A stretch of DNA of 33,316 nucleotides from an uncultured Bacteroidales bacterium (lineage in GTDB: Bacteria > Bacteroidota > Bacteroidia > Bacteroidales > Bacteroidaceae), in assembly GCA_902803195.1 (NCBI GenBank), contig CADCOX010000046.1, positions 1 through 33,316 on the forward strand. The letters are read 5' to 3'. The position numbers were made by a program, and so were the translations under genes. The notes below the pieces were generated by a model, which was not told the DNA's origin, searched no databases, and saw only the letters and a program-made list of their open reading frames with translations. Positions 1 through 9,129 of the stretch are shown here, piece after piece; within the stretch, counting starts at the first letter, position 1, and each line of letters begins with the position of its first letter.

Positions 1-2352
1 ACGCCTGTCCGCAAGGATGCCAAAGGCGATTGGGTACCCGACACTCGCGACGTTGTCCGGTTGTCGTCCGAGGCCACGGAGCGTCGCAATGCCCACCGCC
101 ACGCCCTCGCCCTCAACACGCGGAGACTCATGAAAGCACCCCATCGGGCAGGCACCTCAGCGGCCACCGACGTCAAGAAACGTGGCCTGCTCATCTTAGT
201 CAATTTCACCGACGAACAATTCTCGAATACCGCCGAACGCTGTCAGACCATCTACTCGCAGATGCTCAATGGCATTGGTACTCCATACGGTAAGAATTTT
301 GGTAGCGTGCGCGAGTACTTCCGCGCCCAAAGCTACGGACAGTTCGACATCGAGTTCGATATCGAAGGACCTGTCACTGTGTCAAAAAATATGGCCTATT
401 ACGGCGGCAACGACGCCAACGGCGACGATAAGGCGCCTGCCAAGATGGTGGCTGAGGCCATCGCCCTCGTCGATGACAAAGTCGACTTCAAGAACTACGA
501 CTGGGACGGTGACGGCGAGGTTGAGAACATTTATGTACTCTATGCCGGATATAGCGAGGCCTCTGGTGCTGACGAGAACACCATTTGGCCCCATCAGTGG
601 CAACTCAGCGATGCCGGCGTTGGCAGGGTCAAGGTGGACGGTGTCACCGTCGATACCTACGCCTGCGGCTCCGAGCTTTTGGGCACCAGCGGCAAGACCC
701 TCGACGGCATCGGCACCATGTGCCACGAGTACAGCCACTGCCTCGGTCTGCCCGACTTCTACGACTCCGCCGGGAAGAACTTCGGCATGGGCGAGTGGAG
801 CATCATGGACTACGGCTGCTACAACAACAACGGCTTCTGCCCAGCCGCCTACACGGCCTACGAGCGTTGGTTCAGCGGATGGCTCGATCCCGTCGAACTC
901 ACCGAGGGCACCGTCGTCACTGACATGCCTTGCATCGAGGAGAACCCCGTCGCCTACGTCGTCTACAACGACCGCAACCACAACGAGTACTATCTCCTCG
1001 AGAACCATCAGAAAGTGGGGTGGAACAAGTACGCCAGCGGCCATGGCATGCTGGTCGTGCACGTCGACTACGACCAGAATGCTTGGTACAACAATGTGGT
1101 CAATAATATGGCTTCGCGGCAGCGCATGACCATCATTCCTGCCGACAACAAGTTGACGAGCGCTACCCTTTCGGGTGACCCTTATCCCAACGGCGGCCGC
1201 AACACGGCCCTCACCGACGCATCGAAACCCGCTGCCACCCTCTATCGTGCCAACACCGACGGTGCCAAACTTATGCATAAACCCATCGAGAAGATCACCG
1301 AGTCGGGCGGTCTCGTAGGCTTTACCTTCATGGGTGGTGCCCCCGCCTTGGACGTCCCCGAGCCTGTGACGGACGAATCACTGATGGCCCTTACCTCCAC
1401 AGGGTTCCTTGCCTCATGGGGGGATGTCGACGGAGCTTTAGGATACAAACTGCGCTGGGCAGAGGTCGACGATGACGATTCGGGCGAAGACCCTGCAGAC
1501 AGAATCATGCTCTACGAGGATTTCGAGAAGTTAATAGCAGAGTCCGACGGTACTAAAGACCTCGGGTCCTCGCTCGATAATTATATGTCCACCCCTGGAT
1601 GGACTGGGCAAGCCGTCTACAAAGGCATGTACGGGGCCAAGCTGGCTACCACCGAGAAACCTGGTTCGCTTACGACGCCCTTGCTGAAAGGCGGCTCGGG
1701 CACAATGACCCTCCTCGTGGACTGTTCTCATTACAAAAACGACAGCGCCAAACCCACCTTCTCCTTCCTCGACAAGAATGACAATGAGGTCTCTTCCTTC
1801 GAGTTCGAGCCCGACGACGAATTCATCCTATGGTATGAGTTCGAGGAGGGTGTGCCTGCTGACGTGAAGCTTAGCATCTCCACCACGGCAGGCAAGCGCG
1901 TCTACGTTGGTGGCCTCTTTGCCTTCGATGCTATCCTTACTGAGGACGAGGTCAACGGTTTTCTTGAAAAGGCCTTCGGCGAGAGCGAAGCGCCCAAGCA
2001 CGTGAAGAGGCAGCGTCTCGCTTGTGCGCCCCGTCGTGCCGAGCCCGTCTACGACCTCATTGGCGGCATCACCAACGCCAGCTACACCTTCGAAGGGCTC
2101 ACCCCCGGCAAAACCTATTCCTGGCAGGTGCAGGCCTATGGAGACGAAGGCGTCTTCTCGGAATGGAGCCCCCTCGTCACCGTCAAACTACCCTTGAACG
2201 AGGACGTCGATGGCCTGCGCGAGCTCCCCGTGCGTGATGGGACTCCTGCCGGCGCCACCATCGTCGACCTCGCTGGACGAAGCATCGACGCGAGCCGTCC
2301 GCTCCGCCGCGGCCTGTATGTCGTTGGCGGCAAGAAGATGGTCGTGCGCTGA
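1..2352 (+). CDS. M6-family secreted zinc metalloprotease, 5' end outside the window
   Basis: The frame is open from base 1, so the start codon, signal peptide and part of the propeptide lie upstream; a TTG at 61 is not needed as a start. Counting codons from base 1, the zinc site is HEYSHCLGLPD at residues 242-252 (HExxHxxGxxD: His242, Glu243, His246). A Met-turn-like SIMDYG follows about 25 residues later. This matches the immune-inhibitor-A/M6 family of extracellular peptidases. After the catalytic domain come beta-rich segments and a fibronectin-III-like stretch (about residues 705-745, ending near SWQVQAYGDEG). The C-terminus (IVDLAGRSID...GLYVVGGKKMVVR) resembles Bacteroidota C-terminal secretion or anchoring domains, so export followed by surface attachment or type IX secretion is inferred. 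The substrate is unknown. The stop codon TGA sits in CTGAGCGAAT, a 10-mer also present in the tandem array near 8831. Confidence 0.9.
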   Translation, partial: TPVRKDAKGDWVPDTRDVVRLSSEATERRNAHRHALALNTRRLMKAPHRAGTSAATDVKKRGLLILVNFTDEQFSNTAERCQTIYSQMLNGIGTPYGKNFGSVREYFRAQSYGQFDIEFDIEGPVTVSKNMAYYGGNDANGDDKAPAKMVAEAIALVDDKVDFKNYDWDGDGEVENIYVLYAGYSEASGADENTIWPHQWQLSDAGVGRVKVDGVTVDTYACGSELLGTSGKTLDGIGTMCHEYSHCLGLPDFYDSAGKNFGMGEWSIMDYGCYNNNGFCPAAYTAYERWFSGWLDPVELTEGTVVTDMPCIEENPVAYVVYNDRNHNEYYLLENHQKVGWNKYASGHGMLVVHVDYDQNAWYNNVVNNMASRQRMTIIPADNKLTSATLSGDPYPNGGRNTALTDASKPAATLYRANTDGAKLMHKPIEKITESGGLVGFTFMGGAPALDVPEPVTDESLMALTSTGFLASWGDVDGALGYKLRWAEVDDDDSGEDPADRIMLYEDFEKLIAESDGTKDLGSSLDNYMSTPGWTGQAVYKGMYGAKLATTEKPGSLTTPLLKGGSGTMTLLVDCSHYKNDSAKPTFSFLDKNDNEVSSFEFEPDDEFILWYEFEEGVPADVKLSISTTAGKRVYVGGLFAFDAILTEDEVNGFLEKAFGESEAPKHVKRQRLACAPRRAEPVYDLIGGITNASYTFEGLTPGKTYSWQVQAYGDEGVFSEWSPLVTVKLPLNEDVDGLRELPVRDGTPAGATIVDLAGRSIDASRPLRRGLYVVGGKKMVVR

Positions 2353-2423
2353 GCGAATCGCTATTATCAATTCGCCAATCTTGGTGTATTTCAACTTTCA
2401 ACTTCAAATCCTCAAATACAACA

Positions 2424-3485
2424 ATGGACAATCGACTTCATCTCGTCATAATGGCTGGAGGCATCGGCAGCCGCTTCTGGCCGATGAGTACCCCCGAGCG
2501 CCCCAAGCAGTTCATCGACGTCCTCGGTTGTGGCCGCACACTTCTGCAGCTGACCGTGGACCGTTTCGGCGACATTTGCCCCGCAAGCAACATATGGGTC
2601 GTCACCAGTGCCGCTTATGCTGACATCGTCTATGAGCAGTTGCCCAATGTACCCCACAGCCACATTCTCCTCGAGCCTTGCCGCCGCAATACGGCGCCTT
2701 GCATAGCCTACGTGAGTTGGCGCATCAAAGCCGAGGACCCGCGCGCTAATATCGTAGTCACGCCCTCCGACCATATCGTGATGAACGTACAGGAGTTCCG
2801 TCGCGTTGTCGCTTCAGCGCTGCGTTTCACAGCCGAGACCGACAGCATTGTCACACTCGGCATGAAACCCACACGCCCCGAGACCGGTTACGGCTACATC
2901 CAGGCCGACCTCAGTACGCCCTCAGCACGCAACCGTGAGGTCTACCGCGTCGACTCTTTCCGAGAGAAACCCGACTTGGCCACGGCCGAGCGCTACATCC
3001 GCCGCTCCAATTTCTTCTGGAACAGCGGACTCTTCATCTTCAGAGTGACCACCATCGTGAATGCTCTCCGTATCTATGCCCCCGAGATTTCACAGATCTT
3101 CGAGGCCTTGCTGCCTATCTATGGCACAGAGCGAGAGCAGGACATCATCAACGAGCGCTTCCCCGAGTGCCCCAGCATCAGCATCGACTATGCTGTTATG
3201 GAAAAGTCAGAGGAAATCTTCGTTTTCCCAGCCGACTTCGGGTGGAGCGACCTCGGCACTTGGGGCTCCCTCTATGAGCGCATGCCCAAAGACCCCTCAG
3301 GCAACGTCGGCATAGGTCCTGCCATTGAGTTCTACGAGAGCCGCGACTGCATAGTTCATGCCACGCAGGAGCGCCGTGTCATCGTCCAGGGACTCGACAA
3401 TTATATTGTGGCTGAGAAAGACAACGCCCTGCTCATCTGCCGACGCTCTGAGGAGCAGCGCATCCGTCAGTTCGTCGAGCAGTAA
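2424..3485 (+). CDS. manC: Mannose-1-phosphate guanylyltransferase
   Basis: This protein makes GDP-mannose from mannose-1-phosphate and GTP in the cytoplasm, supplying surface glycans and the de novo GDP-fucose route. At 353 residues it has the length of the single-domain enzyme, without the C-terminal isomerase domain of type II enzymes. The nucleotidyltransferase signature MAGGIGSRFWPMS followed by PERPKQF lies at residues 10-30, and FWNSGLF is the conserved sugar-binding segment of the family. The start is the ATG at 2424, the first in frame and 71 bp after the protease stop; no Shine-Dalgarno is seen, as is usual in Bacteroidota. The neighbour fkp produces GDP-fucose, so the two form a GDP-sugar supply pair. 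The symbol manC is assigned by function; cpsB or mpg are synonyms in some annotations. Confidence 0.93.
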   Translation: MDNRLHLVIMAGGIGSRFWPMSTPERPKQFIDVLGCGRTLLQLTVDRFGDICPASNIWVVTSAAYADIVYEQLPNVPHSHILLEPCRRNTAPCIAYVSWRIKAEDPRANIVVTPSDHIVMNVQEFRRVVASALRFTAETDSIVTLGMKPTRPETGYGYIQADLSTPSARNREVYRVDSFREKPDLATAERYIRRSNFFWNSGLFIFRVTTIVNALRIYAPEISQIFEALLPIYGTEREQDIINERFPECPSISIDYAVMEKSEEIFVFPADFGWSDLGTWGSLYERMPKDPSGNVGIGPAIEFYESRDCIVHATQERRVIVQGLDNYIVAEKDNALLICRRSEEQRIRQFVEQ

Positions 3486-3567
3486 ACCTCAGCCGAGCAG
3501 GGAATAAACGACCCTCCAAGTAGGTCTCAAGTCATCAGTCGAGCGGGCATAAGCCATTATTAGCGCA

Positions 3568-3600
3568 AGCACAATCGTCCCTTCTTACAGCACAATCGTC
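3568..3600 (+). repeat. 12-bp direct repeat upstream of fkp
   Basis: AGCACAATCGTC occurs at 3568-3579 and again at 3589-3600. The copies are offset by 21 bp, about two helical turns, and the second ends 19 bp before the fkp ATG. The geometry would suit an operator for a dimeric regulator, but no regulator gene is nearby and the copies could equally be a small duplication. Confidence 0.35.
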
Positions 3601-3619
3601 TCGATTCCATTCGTCTTCT

Positions 3620-6160
3620 ATGCGAAAACTACTCTCTTTACCTCCCAGTCTCGTTCCGGCCTTCCATCAAGTGGAGGGCGTCGATGAGTCAGAATACTAC
3701 TGCACGTCCGACCCCGTAGGCCATCGCGTAGGGTCGGGTGGGGGAACGGTTTGGCTCCTCCAACAAGCCGCCTCTGACCCGCAGTTCCACTTCCGTTTGG
3801 GCGACGATCGTCAAGCCACTGAGCGCTGCATCATCGTTCACGCCGGTGGTCAGGGTCGCCGCCTGCCCGCCTACGCCCCCAGCGGCAAGATTCTCACGCC
3901 CATGCCGCCGCTTCACGGCGACCTCTACGGCCCCAGCTTGCTGTCGATGCAGATGCCTTTGCTCGAACGCATCATGGAGGCTGCTCCGTCATCGCTCCGC
4001 ACGATAATAGCGTCGGGCGACGTGCTCATCACTGCGGCCGACCACCTCGACCCTCTGCCCAGCGCCGACGTCGTATGCTATGGCTTGCCAGCAAGCCCCT
4101 ACCGCCTCTCGCGCCACGGCGTCTATGCTATGCCCAAGAATGCCCCCACGCAGCTTGATTTTATGATGCAAAAGCCGACCGTCGAACGGCTCAGCGCCCT
4201 CGAGGCCACCCACGACTGCCTGCTCGACATCGGTCTCTGGCTACTCAGTGAGAGGGCTTTGCGACTCCTGCAGCAGCGTGCCACTGACGAGCATGGCGCC
4301 ATTCAGTCCTATGACCTTTACTCCGATTTCGGCGGTTCACTCGGCATGCACCCTACTACGCCCGACCCCGAACTCTCCACGCTCTCCGTCGCCATCCTGC
4401 CCTTGCCCGAAGGGCGTTTCCTGCACTTCGGCTCGTGTTCCGACTTGATTGCATCGGCCTCTATTCTCGCCGGCAGCGATAACGTTGAACGCGTGTGGGT
4501 GGAGAACAGCTGCGCCGACGGATGGACGTTCTGCGGCGAGAATATTGTCACTGGCGTGCCCGAGAACGGTTGGAAACTTCAGCTCCGACAAGGCCTCTGC
4601 ATCGACGTCGTCCCCATGCGCGGTGGCGGCTTTGCCCTTCGTCCCTATGGCTTCGGCGATGCATTCCGCGGCACCTTAGCCGAGCCCGAGACGACTTATC
4701 TCGGCCAACCCTTCTTCCAGTGGGTAGGCCAGCGAAACCTGCTCAGCGAGTTCGACTCGAGCACTGACATCCAATTCGTGCCCCTCTTCCCCGTCGTCTC
4801 CACGATGGCTGAGGCCGAGCTTATCTTCCGCTGGATGACCAGCGACGTTCGCGACGAGAACGCCCGTCAGGCTTATCTCCGTTGCCCCCGCCTCTCGGCA
4901 CAGCAGATTTCCGACCAAGCAGACATCGAGGCACTTGCCGCTCAGCGACTGCGTCTGCGTCGTCGCAACTACAACGAGCAACAGGCTTTCTCCGGACTGC
5001 GCCGCCATCTGGCTACTACAGTGCGCCGTGGCGGACGAACCCCCGACCTTGCTGCGCTGACCACAATCGTAACCGCCTCCTCGCCTCTGCGCATTGACAT
5101 AAGCGGCGGCTGGACCGACACTCCTCCCTTCTGCCTCTATCATGGCGGAAGCGTGGTCAATCTGGCCATCGACCTCGATGGCGAGGCTCCTCTCTCCTGC
5201 ACCCTCAAACCCCTCGACGAGCCGCTGATTCGCATGCGCTCCGTCGACTTGCAGGCTTCTGAGGATGTGCGCTCATGGGAACAGCTGCGCGATTATGCGC
5301 ATCTGGGCGAGGCTTTTTCCATTTCCAAGGCAGCCCTCTCGCTTGCGGGCTTCGCGCCTGAGTTCTGCTCCAAGCCCTACGCCTCGCTCGCGGAGCAACT
5401 TGGTGGACGTGGCTTCGAGATTATCACCCACAGCCGTGTACCAGCTGGCAGCGGATTGGGCACCAGCAGCATCCTCGCTGCTACCGTCCTTGAGGCCGTT
5501 GGACGTGCTTTTGCACTCGAATGGACGCGCGAGGACGTTTGCCAGCTTACTCTTGTGCTCGAGCAGTTGCTCACGGCTGGAGGCGGTTGGCAGGACCAAT
5601 ACGGAGGTATCTATGGCGGTGCCAAACTGCTTACGACGTTGCCCGGTTCCGTCCAGCGACCTTTGATTGAGCAGCTGCCCACCGATCTCTGGACTCATCC
5701 CGACTTGGCCCCTCGTCACCTACTATATTTCACGGGCATGACCCGCATGGCACGGCAGATTCTGGCCGAAATCGTGCGTGATATGTATTTGCAGAATCCT
5801 GCGCAGCGCCATCTGCTCATGCAGATGAAGGCCGAAGCGCAACTGATGGCGACCGCTCTTCGAGTGTCGGCCTCGACCAACGACCTGCAAGCCGCCTTCA
5901 CCGCCTACGGACGCCTGCTCCGTCTCAATTGGCAGCGCAACCAACAACTCGATGCAGGATGCCTGCCCCCGGCCATAGCACGGCTTACGACCCTTATCGA
6001 CGACCTCTGCGAGGGTTACAAACTGCCCGGTGCCGGCGGCGGCGGATTCCTCTATATTGTGGCCAAAGATGCAGAGGCTGCCTGTCGTATTCGTCAGATT
6101 CTCAATGAGAACGCACTCTCTCCAACGGCTCGTTTCTACGAGATGAGCGTTCACCCTTAA
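3620..6160 (+). CDS. fkp: Bifunctional L-fucokinase / L-fucose-1-phosphate guanylyltransferase
   Basis: Fkp turns salvaged L-fucose into fucose-1-phosphate (ATP) and then GDP-L-fucose (GTP); in Bacteroides this feeds fucosylation of capsules and surface glycoproteins. The N-terminal half carries the pyrophosphorylase signature VHAGGQGRRLP...SGK at about residues 73-90. The C-terminal half is a GHMP kinase: the substrate-binding GGWTDTPP at residues 496-503, the ATP loop PAGSGLGTSS at 608-617, and GAGGGGF near the end as the third kinase motif. At 846 residues it is shorter than the roughly 950-residue Bacteroides fragilis protein as I recall it, but all signatures of both domains are present. 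The ATG at 3620 is the first in-frame start after a 134-bp gap from manC. The next gene begins 5 bp after its stop, which suggests co-transcription. Confidence 0.93.
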   Translation: MRKLLSLPPSLVPAFHQVEGVDESEYYCTSDPVGHRVGSGGGTVWLLQQAASDPQFHFRLGDDRQATERCIIVHAGGQGRRLPAYAPSGKILTPMPPLHGDLYGPSLLSMQMPLLERIMEAAPSSLRTIIASGDVLITAADHLDPLPSADVVCYGLPASPYRLSRHGVYAMPKNAPTQLDFMMQKPTVERLSALEATHDCLLDIGLWLLSERALRLLQQRATDEHGAIQSYDLYSDFGGSLGMHPTTPDPELSTLSVAILPLPEGRFLHFGSCSDLIASASILAGSDNVERVWVENSCADGWTFCGENIVTGVPENGWKLQLRQGLCIDVVPMRGGGFALRPYGFGDAFRGTLAEPETTYLGQPFFQWVGQRNLLSEFDSSTDIQFVPLFPVVSTMAEAELIFRWMTSDVRDENARQAYLRCPRLSAQQISDQADIEALAAQRLRLRRRNYNEQQAFSGLRRHLATTVRRGGRTPDLAALTTIVTASSPLRIDISGGWTDTPPFCLYHGGSVVNLAIDLDGEAPLSCTLKPLDEPLIRMRSVDLQASEDVRSWEQLRDYAHLGEAFSISKAALSLAGFAPEFCSKPYASLAEQLGGRGFEIITHSRVPAGSGLGTSSILAATVLEAVGRAFALEWTREDVCQLTLVLEQLLTAGGGWQDQYGGIYGGAKLLTTLPGSVQRPLIEQLPTDLWTHPDLAPRHLLYFTGMTRMARQILAEIVRDMYLQNPAQRHLLMQMKAEAQLMATALRVSASTNDLQAAFTAYGRLLRLNWQRNQQLDAGCLPPAIARLTTLIDDLCEGYKLPGAGGGGFLYIVAKDAEAACRIRQILNENALSPTARFYEMSVHP

Positions 6161-6165
6161 AGCAT

Positions 6166-7155
6166 ATGTTTCAAGAGCCAATCATCAAATGGGGCTTCAT
6201 CGGTTGCGGCGAAGTGACCGAAAAGAAGAGCGGACCCGCCTTCAGCTTGATTGAAGGCTCCCAGGTCGTCGCCGTCATGAGCCGTAATCCGGCACGTGCG
6301 CGCGATTATGCCGACCGCCATCACATCAAGCGCTGGTACACCGACGCCCAAAGTTTGCTTAACGACCCCGAGGTAAATGCAGTCTATATAGCCACTCCAC
6401 CCTCGTCCCATGCCACCTACGCCATCATGGCTATGAAGGCGGGCAAACCTGTCTACGTGGAGAAACCCTTGGCCGCCAGCTATGAGGAGTGCCTACGCGT
6501 CAATCGTGTCGCACAAGAGACTGGCATGCCTTGCTTCGTCGCCTACTACCGTCGATACCTGCCTTATTTTCAGCGTGTAAAAGAAATCGTGCGTAGCGGA
6601 CAAATTGGCAAGGTCGTCGGCGTACAGATTCGTTTCGCCGTTCCTCCGCGAGATGTCGATTACAACCGCCGCGACCTCCCTTGGCGCGTGCAGCGAGATA
6701 TTGCAGGCGGAGGCTATTTCTACGACCTCGCGCCCCATCAACTCGACCTCCTGCAGGAACTCTTCGGGCCCATCACTCGTGCTGTTGGCTTCTGCTCCAA
6801 CCGTGCTGGGCTTTACGAGACCGAGGACACCGTCAGCGCCGCCTTCCAGTTCCCCGACGGCTTGCCCGGCAGCGGCACTTGGTGTTTCTGCGCTCACGAG
6901 TCGGCACGTACCGACCGCATCCAGATAATTGGCGACCGCGGACGTGTCGTTTTCTCCGTCTTCACCTACGAACCCATCGAGCTTTACGTCGAAGAGGGGC
7001 GGAAGGAGATTCCTGTTCCGAACCCGCCGCATGTGCAGATGCCCTTGATTCAGAACGTGGTCAGCCACCTGCAGGGCAAAGCCCTCTGCCAGCTTGACAG
7101 CGTCTCTGCTACCTCCGTCAATTGGGTTATGGACAAAATACTAGGGAAAATCTGA
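6166..7155 (+). CDS. Gfo/Idh/MocA family oxidoreductase
   Basis: This is a 329-residue NAD(P)-dependent sugar or cyclitol dehydrogenase of the Gfo/Idh/MocA family. The Rossmann dinucleotide-binding motif is near the N-terminus (WGFIGCGEVTEKKSGP, about residues 9-24). The family's catalytic-lysine motif EKP is at residues 99-101 in VYVEKPLA, and a C-terminal alpha/beta substrate domain follows. There is no signal peptide, so it is cytoplasmic. The start ATG at 6166 lies 5 bp after the fkp stop, so the two are probably translated from one message. The context suggests a fucose-related or other sugar substrate, but the exact substrate cannot be read from sequence. Two hairpin repeats follow the stop codon. 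Confidence 0.9.
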   Translation: MFQEPIIKWGFIGCGEVTEKKSGPAFSLIEGSQVVAVMSRNPARARDYADRHHIKRWYTDAQSLLNDPEVNAVYIATPPSSHATYAIMAMKAGKPVYVEKPLAASYEECLRVNRVAQETGMPCFVAYYRRYLPYFQRVKEIVRSGQIGKVVGVQIRFAVPPRDVDYNRRDLPWRVQRDIAGGGYFYDLAPHQLDLLQELFGPITRAVGFCSNRAGLYETEDTVSAAFQFPDGLPGSGTWCFCAHESARTDRIQIIGDRGRVVFSVFTYEPIELYVEEGRKEIPVPNPPHVQMPLIQNVVSHLQGKALCQLDSVSATSVNWVMDKILGKI

Positions 7156-7212
7156 GCAATGATTTCGCAATTGACCAGCGATTGTTGGCGCTCCCTCAAT
7201 CACTCGATTGCG

Positions 7213-7282
7213 CTCGGCGTTTTTGTCGCCGCGAAAACCACGGACATTCGATAGCGCTCGGCGATTTTGTCGCCGAGAAAAA
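7213..7282. repeat. Two copies of the CTCGGCGA hairpin repeat
   Basis: The better copy is CTCGGCGA (7257-7264), loop TTTTG, TCGCCGAG (7270-7277): a perfect 8-bp stem followed by AAAAA. A diverged copy lies at 7213-7233 (CGGCG, loop TTTTTGT, CGCCG) followed by AAAA. Both are preceded by a similar flank (CGATTGCG or CGATAGCG). A third copy is at 27192-27212. On the - strand the stem is preceded by a T-run rather than followed by one, so it is not a classic + strand terminator. All copies sit behind a + strand stop codon and ahead of a + strand gene. It appears to be a dispersed REP-like intergenic element. Confidence 0.75.
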
Positions 7283-7342
7283 GATTAGCTCCTATTATTG
7301 CCCCCAACATTCATTCTAATCACTTCAACCCTCAGAAATCAC

Positions 7343-8680
7343 TTGAGCCGCCAACTGTTGACATACTCTCTGAGCCTGCTGCTCGCTCTCGCGTCCGCGA
7401 CTGTCTACGCTCAGAACGTCCGTAAAGGGCGCCCCGTCATCGACGATCCCATGGGCACCCTCTCCCGCACCGACAGTGTCCTTGTCGTCGGCGACTCGGT
7501 CTGTGTCGACCCTTCTGAGGGCGAACCCTTCATGCTGCCGCGTCTCTCTGAGTTCAAGGACATCCATCGCGACCCCTCGCTCAACAAGCTGCAGAAGATG
7601 CGCGAGTACGGCAACTTTTTTGTGCGCGTAGTCGATGCCTTCGATGCCATCGATACCAACTACGTTGAGCGAATCGGGTACAACTTCACGGCTATGCTGC
7701 AGGCCACTTCCAACTTCGAGTTCTACTCCATCGGTACGCGCGATTACGTTCACTCGCTCGCTTTCGCACAGCATCCCGACTTGCGCATTGGCCCTTACTT
7801 CGGTTGGCGCTGGCTTTTCTTCGGATATACTTTCGATGTGACCGACCTCGGCTCCAAGAGCGTCAAGACTGGACAGAAGTTCGAGTTTTCTATTTATACA
7901 TCCATGCTCGATGTCGACCTCATTTACCGCAAAACGGGGTCGGATTTCTTCATCCGCAAGGTCCGCGGGCTGAGCGAAAATGCGCTCGACTACGAAGGGC
8001 AGGACTGCCGTTTCATCGACGCCAGCGTCGTCGGCGCCAGCATCTACTACAACATCAACCATCGGCGCTTCTCCAGCCCTGCCGTTTTCTCGCAGAGCAC
8101 CATCCAACGCCGTTCGGCGGGTTCCTGGCAGGTAGGCGCCAGTGTCACCCACCACGACATCCATTACCACTACAGCGCACTACCCGAGGCACTCAGGGCT
8201 GAGACCTCCACCGAGAACCAATTCCGTTCGCTTGAGCGATTGAAGTACATCGACTACAGCCTTACTGGCGGATATGCCTACAACTGGGCTTTCCGTCGCG
8301 GCTGGTGCCTGGGTGTCTCGCTGACCCCAGCCATTGGCTACAAGCGCACTAGTACCAAGACCGTCCTTCTCGAAGAGGAAGAGGATCCCTTGCCCACTCA
8401 TGACTCGCGTTTCCTCAACCGTCTCGATGAAATCTTCCGTCGGCGCGGAAATGTCAACTTTGACATAACAGGTCGCCTCGGTCTAATTTATAATACGGGC
8501 CGCTGGTTCGTAGGCGCCTTTGGAGTCGTCCACAACTACAACTACCATCGAGGTGACCTCCAGTTCTCCAACACCTTCGGAAACGCCAACCTCTGCGTCG
8601 GCTTCTACTTCCAACGTAAGCGCACTCCTGCCTCGCCCGACCGCCCCGTCAAAGGCGGTGGTGTCCGCCTTGGGATGTAA
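7343..8680 (+). CDS. DUF4421 family outer-membrane protein
   Basis: This is a secreted protein of about 445 residues with the DUF4421 signature: a stretch close to YYNINHRRFSSPAVFSQS followed by QRRSAGSWQVG, in a protein of alternating beta strands ending in a glycine- and aromatic-rich segment. DUF4421 proteins are predicted Bacteroidota outer-membrane barrels of unknown function. I see no ATG. The TTG at 7343 gives an ordinary 23-residue signal peptide (hydrophobic LLTYSLSLLLALA, cleavage after ATVYA). The reading frame also extends to a TTG at 7298, which would make an unusually long leader. A weak promoter box (TATTATTG, 7293-7300) overlaps that upstream start, so 7343 is preferred. The gene converges with the porin gene across a 464-bp gap. 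Confidence 0.8.
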   Translation: MSRQLLTYSLSLLLALASATVYAQNVRKGRPVIDDPMGTLSRTDSVLVVGDSVCVDPSEGEPFMLPRLSEFKDIHRDPSLNKLQKMREYGNFFVRVVDAFDAIDTNYVERIGYNFTAMLQATSNFEFYSIGTRDYVHSLAFAQHPDLRIGPYFGWRWLFFGYTFDVTDLGSKSVKTGQKFEFSIYTSMLDVDLIYRKTGSDFFIRKVRGLSENALDYEGQDCRFIDASVVGASIYYNINHRRFSSPAVFSQSTIQRRSAGSWQVGASVTHHDIHYHYSALPEALRAETSTENQFRSLERLKYIDYSLTGGYAYNWAFRRGWCLGVSLTPAIGYKRTSTKTVLLEEEEDPLPTHDSRFLNRLDEIFRRRGNVNFDITGRLGLIYNTGRWFVGAFGVVHNYNYHRGDLQFSNTFGNANLCVGFYFQRKRTPASPDRPVKGGGVRLGM

Positions 8681-8743
8681 GCGAGCAGCCAATTAGTGGT
8701 TGTTCCGCCTACACAAGCAAGTGAGCTTATGCTCTTTGACAGT

Positions 8744-8761
8744 TTTGCCAATATTGGCAAA
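8744..8761. other. 18-bp perfect palindrome
   Basis: TTTGCCAATATTGGCAAA is a perfect 18-bp inverted repeat with no loop, 4 bp upstream of the 22-bp tandem array and 63 bp after the DUF4421 stop. With no loop it suits a dimeric DNA-binding protein better than an RNA hairpin. No gene starts within 200 bp of it. Confidence 0.5.
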
Positions 8762-8764
8762 TCA

Positions 8765-8853
8765 TTGAGCGTCTATACGCTTCGCCCTGAACGAATATAC
8801 GCTCCGCCTTGAGCGAATATACGCTCAGCCCTGAGCGAATATACGCTCACGCC
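8765..8853. repeat. 22-bp tandem repeat array, 4 units
   Basis: Four consecutive units at 8765-8786, 8787-8808, 8809-8830 and 8831-8853 (22, 22, 22 and 23 bp) share the pattern YTGARCGAATATACGCT followed by CNGCC. The core GAGCGAATATACGCTC is nearly self-complementary, so each unit can form a short hairpin. The same family in the opposite core orientation (GAGCGTATATTCGC) makes the nine-unit array at 30831-31032. There are no unique spacers between units, so it is not a CRISPR. Confidence 0.85.
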
Positions 8854-9003
8854 ATTACGTATAATTCGTGTGCCTTTTGATGTTTGGGATTACCTTCTAT
8901 CGGATGGGAATTGTTTACACCACCAAGAAGAGAGTACCTGCCAGATAACTTTTAGCGAACAGTAATAGTTTGTTTATGTTTGGCGACTGCAAAGATAAAC
9001 AAA

Positions 9004-9041
9004 AGGGCTGACACCTTTGAGTGGTGACAGCCCTAATTTTT
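9004..9041. terminator. Bidirectional intrinsic terminator between convergent genes
   Basis: AGGGCTGACACC (9004-9015) pairs with GGTGACAGCCCT (9023-9034) over 12 positions with one mismatch, around a 7-nt loop. The + strand reads AATTTTT after the stem, and the - strand reads TTTTGTTT after it. It therefore can end transcripts from both the DUF4421 gene (+) and the porin gene (-), which converge here. Confidence 0.8.
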
Positions 9042-9071
9042 GTCTGATGACTTAATGTTTAGCGGACAGCA

Positions 9072-9129
9072 ATAATTGCGTATATACGCTTATGGCGCTA
9101 CCTGCAATTATAAACGCTTGAATAATTGC
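9072..9129. repeat. Three related 8-bp arms able to form alternative stems, plus a palindrome
   Basis: GCAATTAT at 9104-9111 is complementary to ATAATTGC at 9122-9129 (10-nt loop) and also to ATAATTGC at 9072-9079 (24-nt loop). GCGTATATACGC at 9078-9089 is a perfect 12-bp palindrome related to the core of the 22-bp repeat. All of this lies within 75 bp downstream of the porin stop on the - strand, in its presumed 3' UTR. Confidence 0.5.

Noticed and set aside
382..1278. Long antisense ORF opposite the M6 protease
   Set aside because: High GC removes stops on the opposite strand; its protein is Val/Asp/Gly-biased without domains, and the protease motifs are clear on the + strand.
8813..8971. 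Short + strand open frame ending in FSEQ
   Set aside because: It has no start codon, begins inside the tandem array and matches no family I recognise.
8990..8997. - strand TATCTTTG promoter box in the convergent gap
   Set aside because: No ORF or recognised RNA follows it and no -33 element is seen; kept only as a hint for a possible small RNA.
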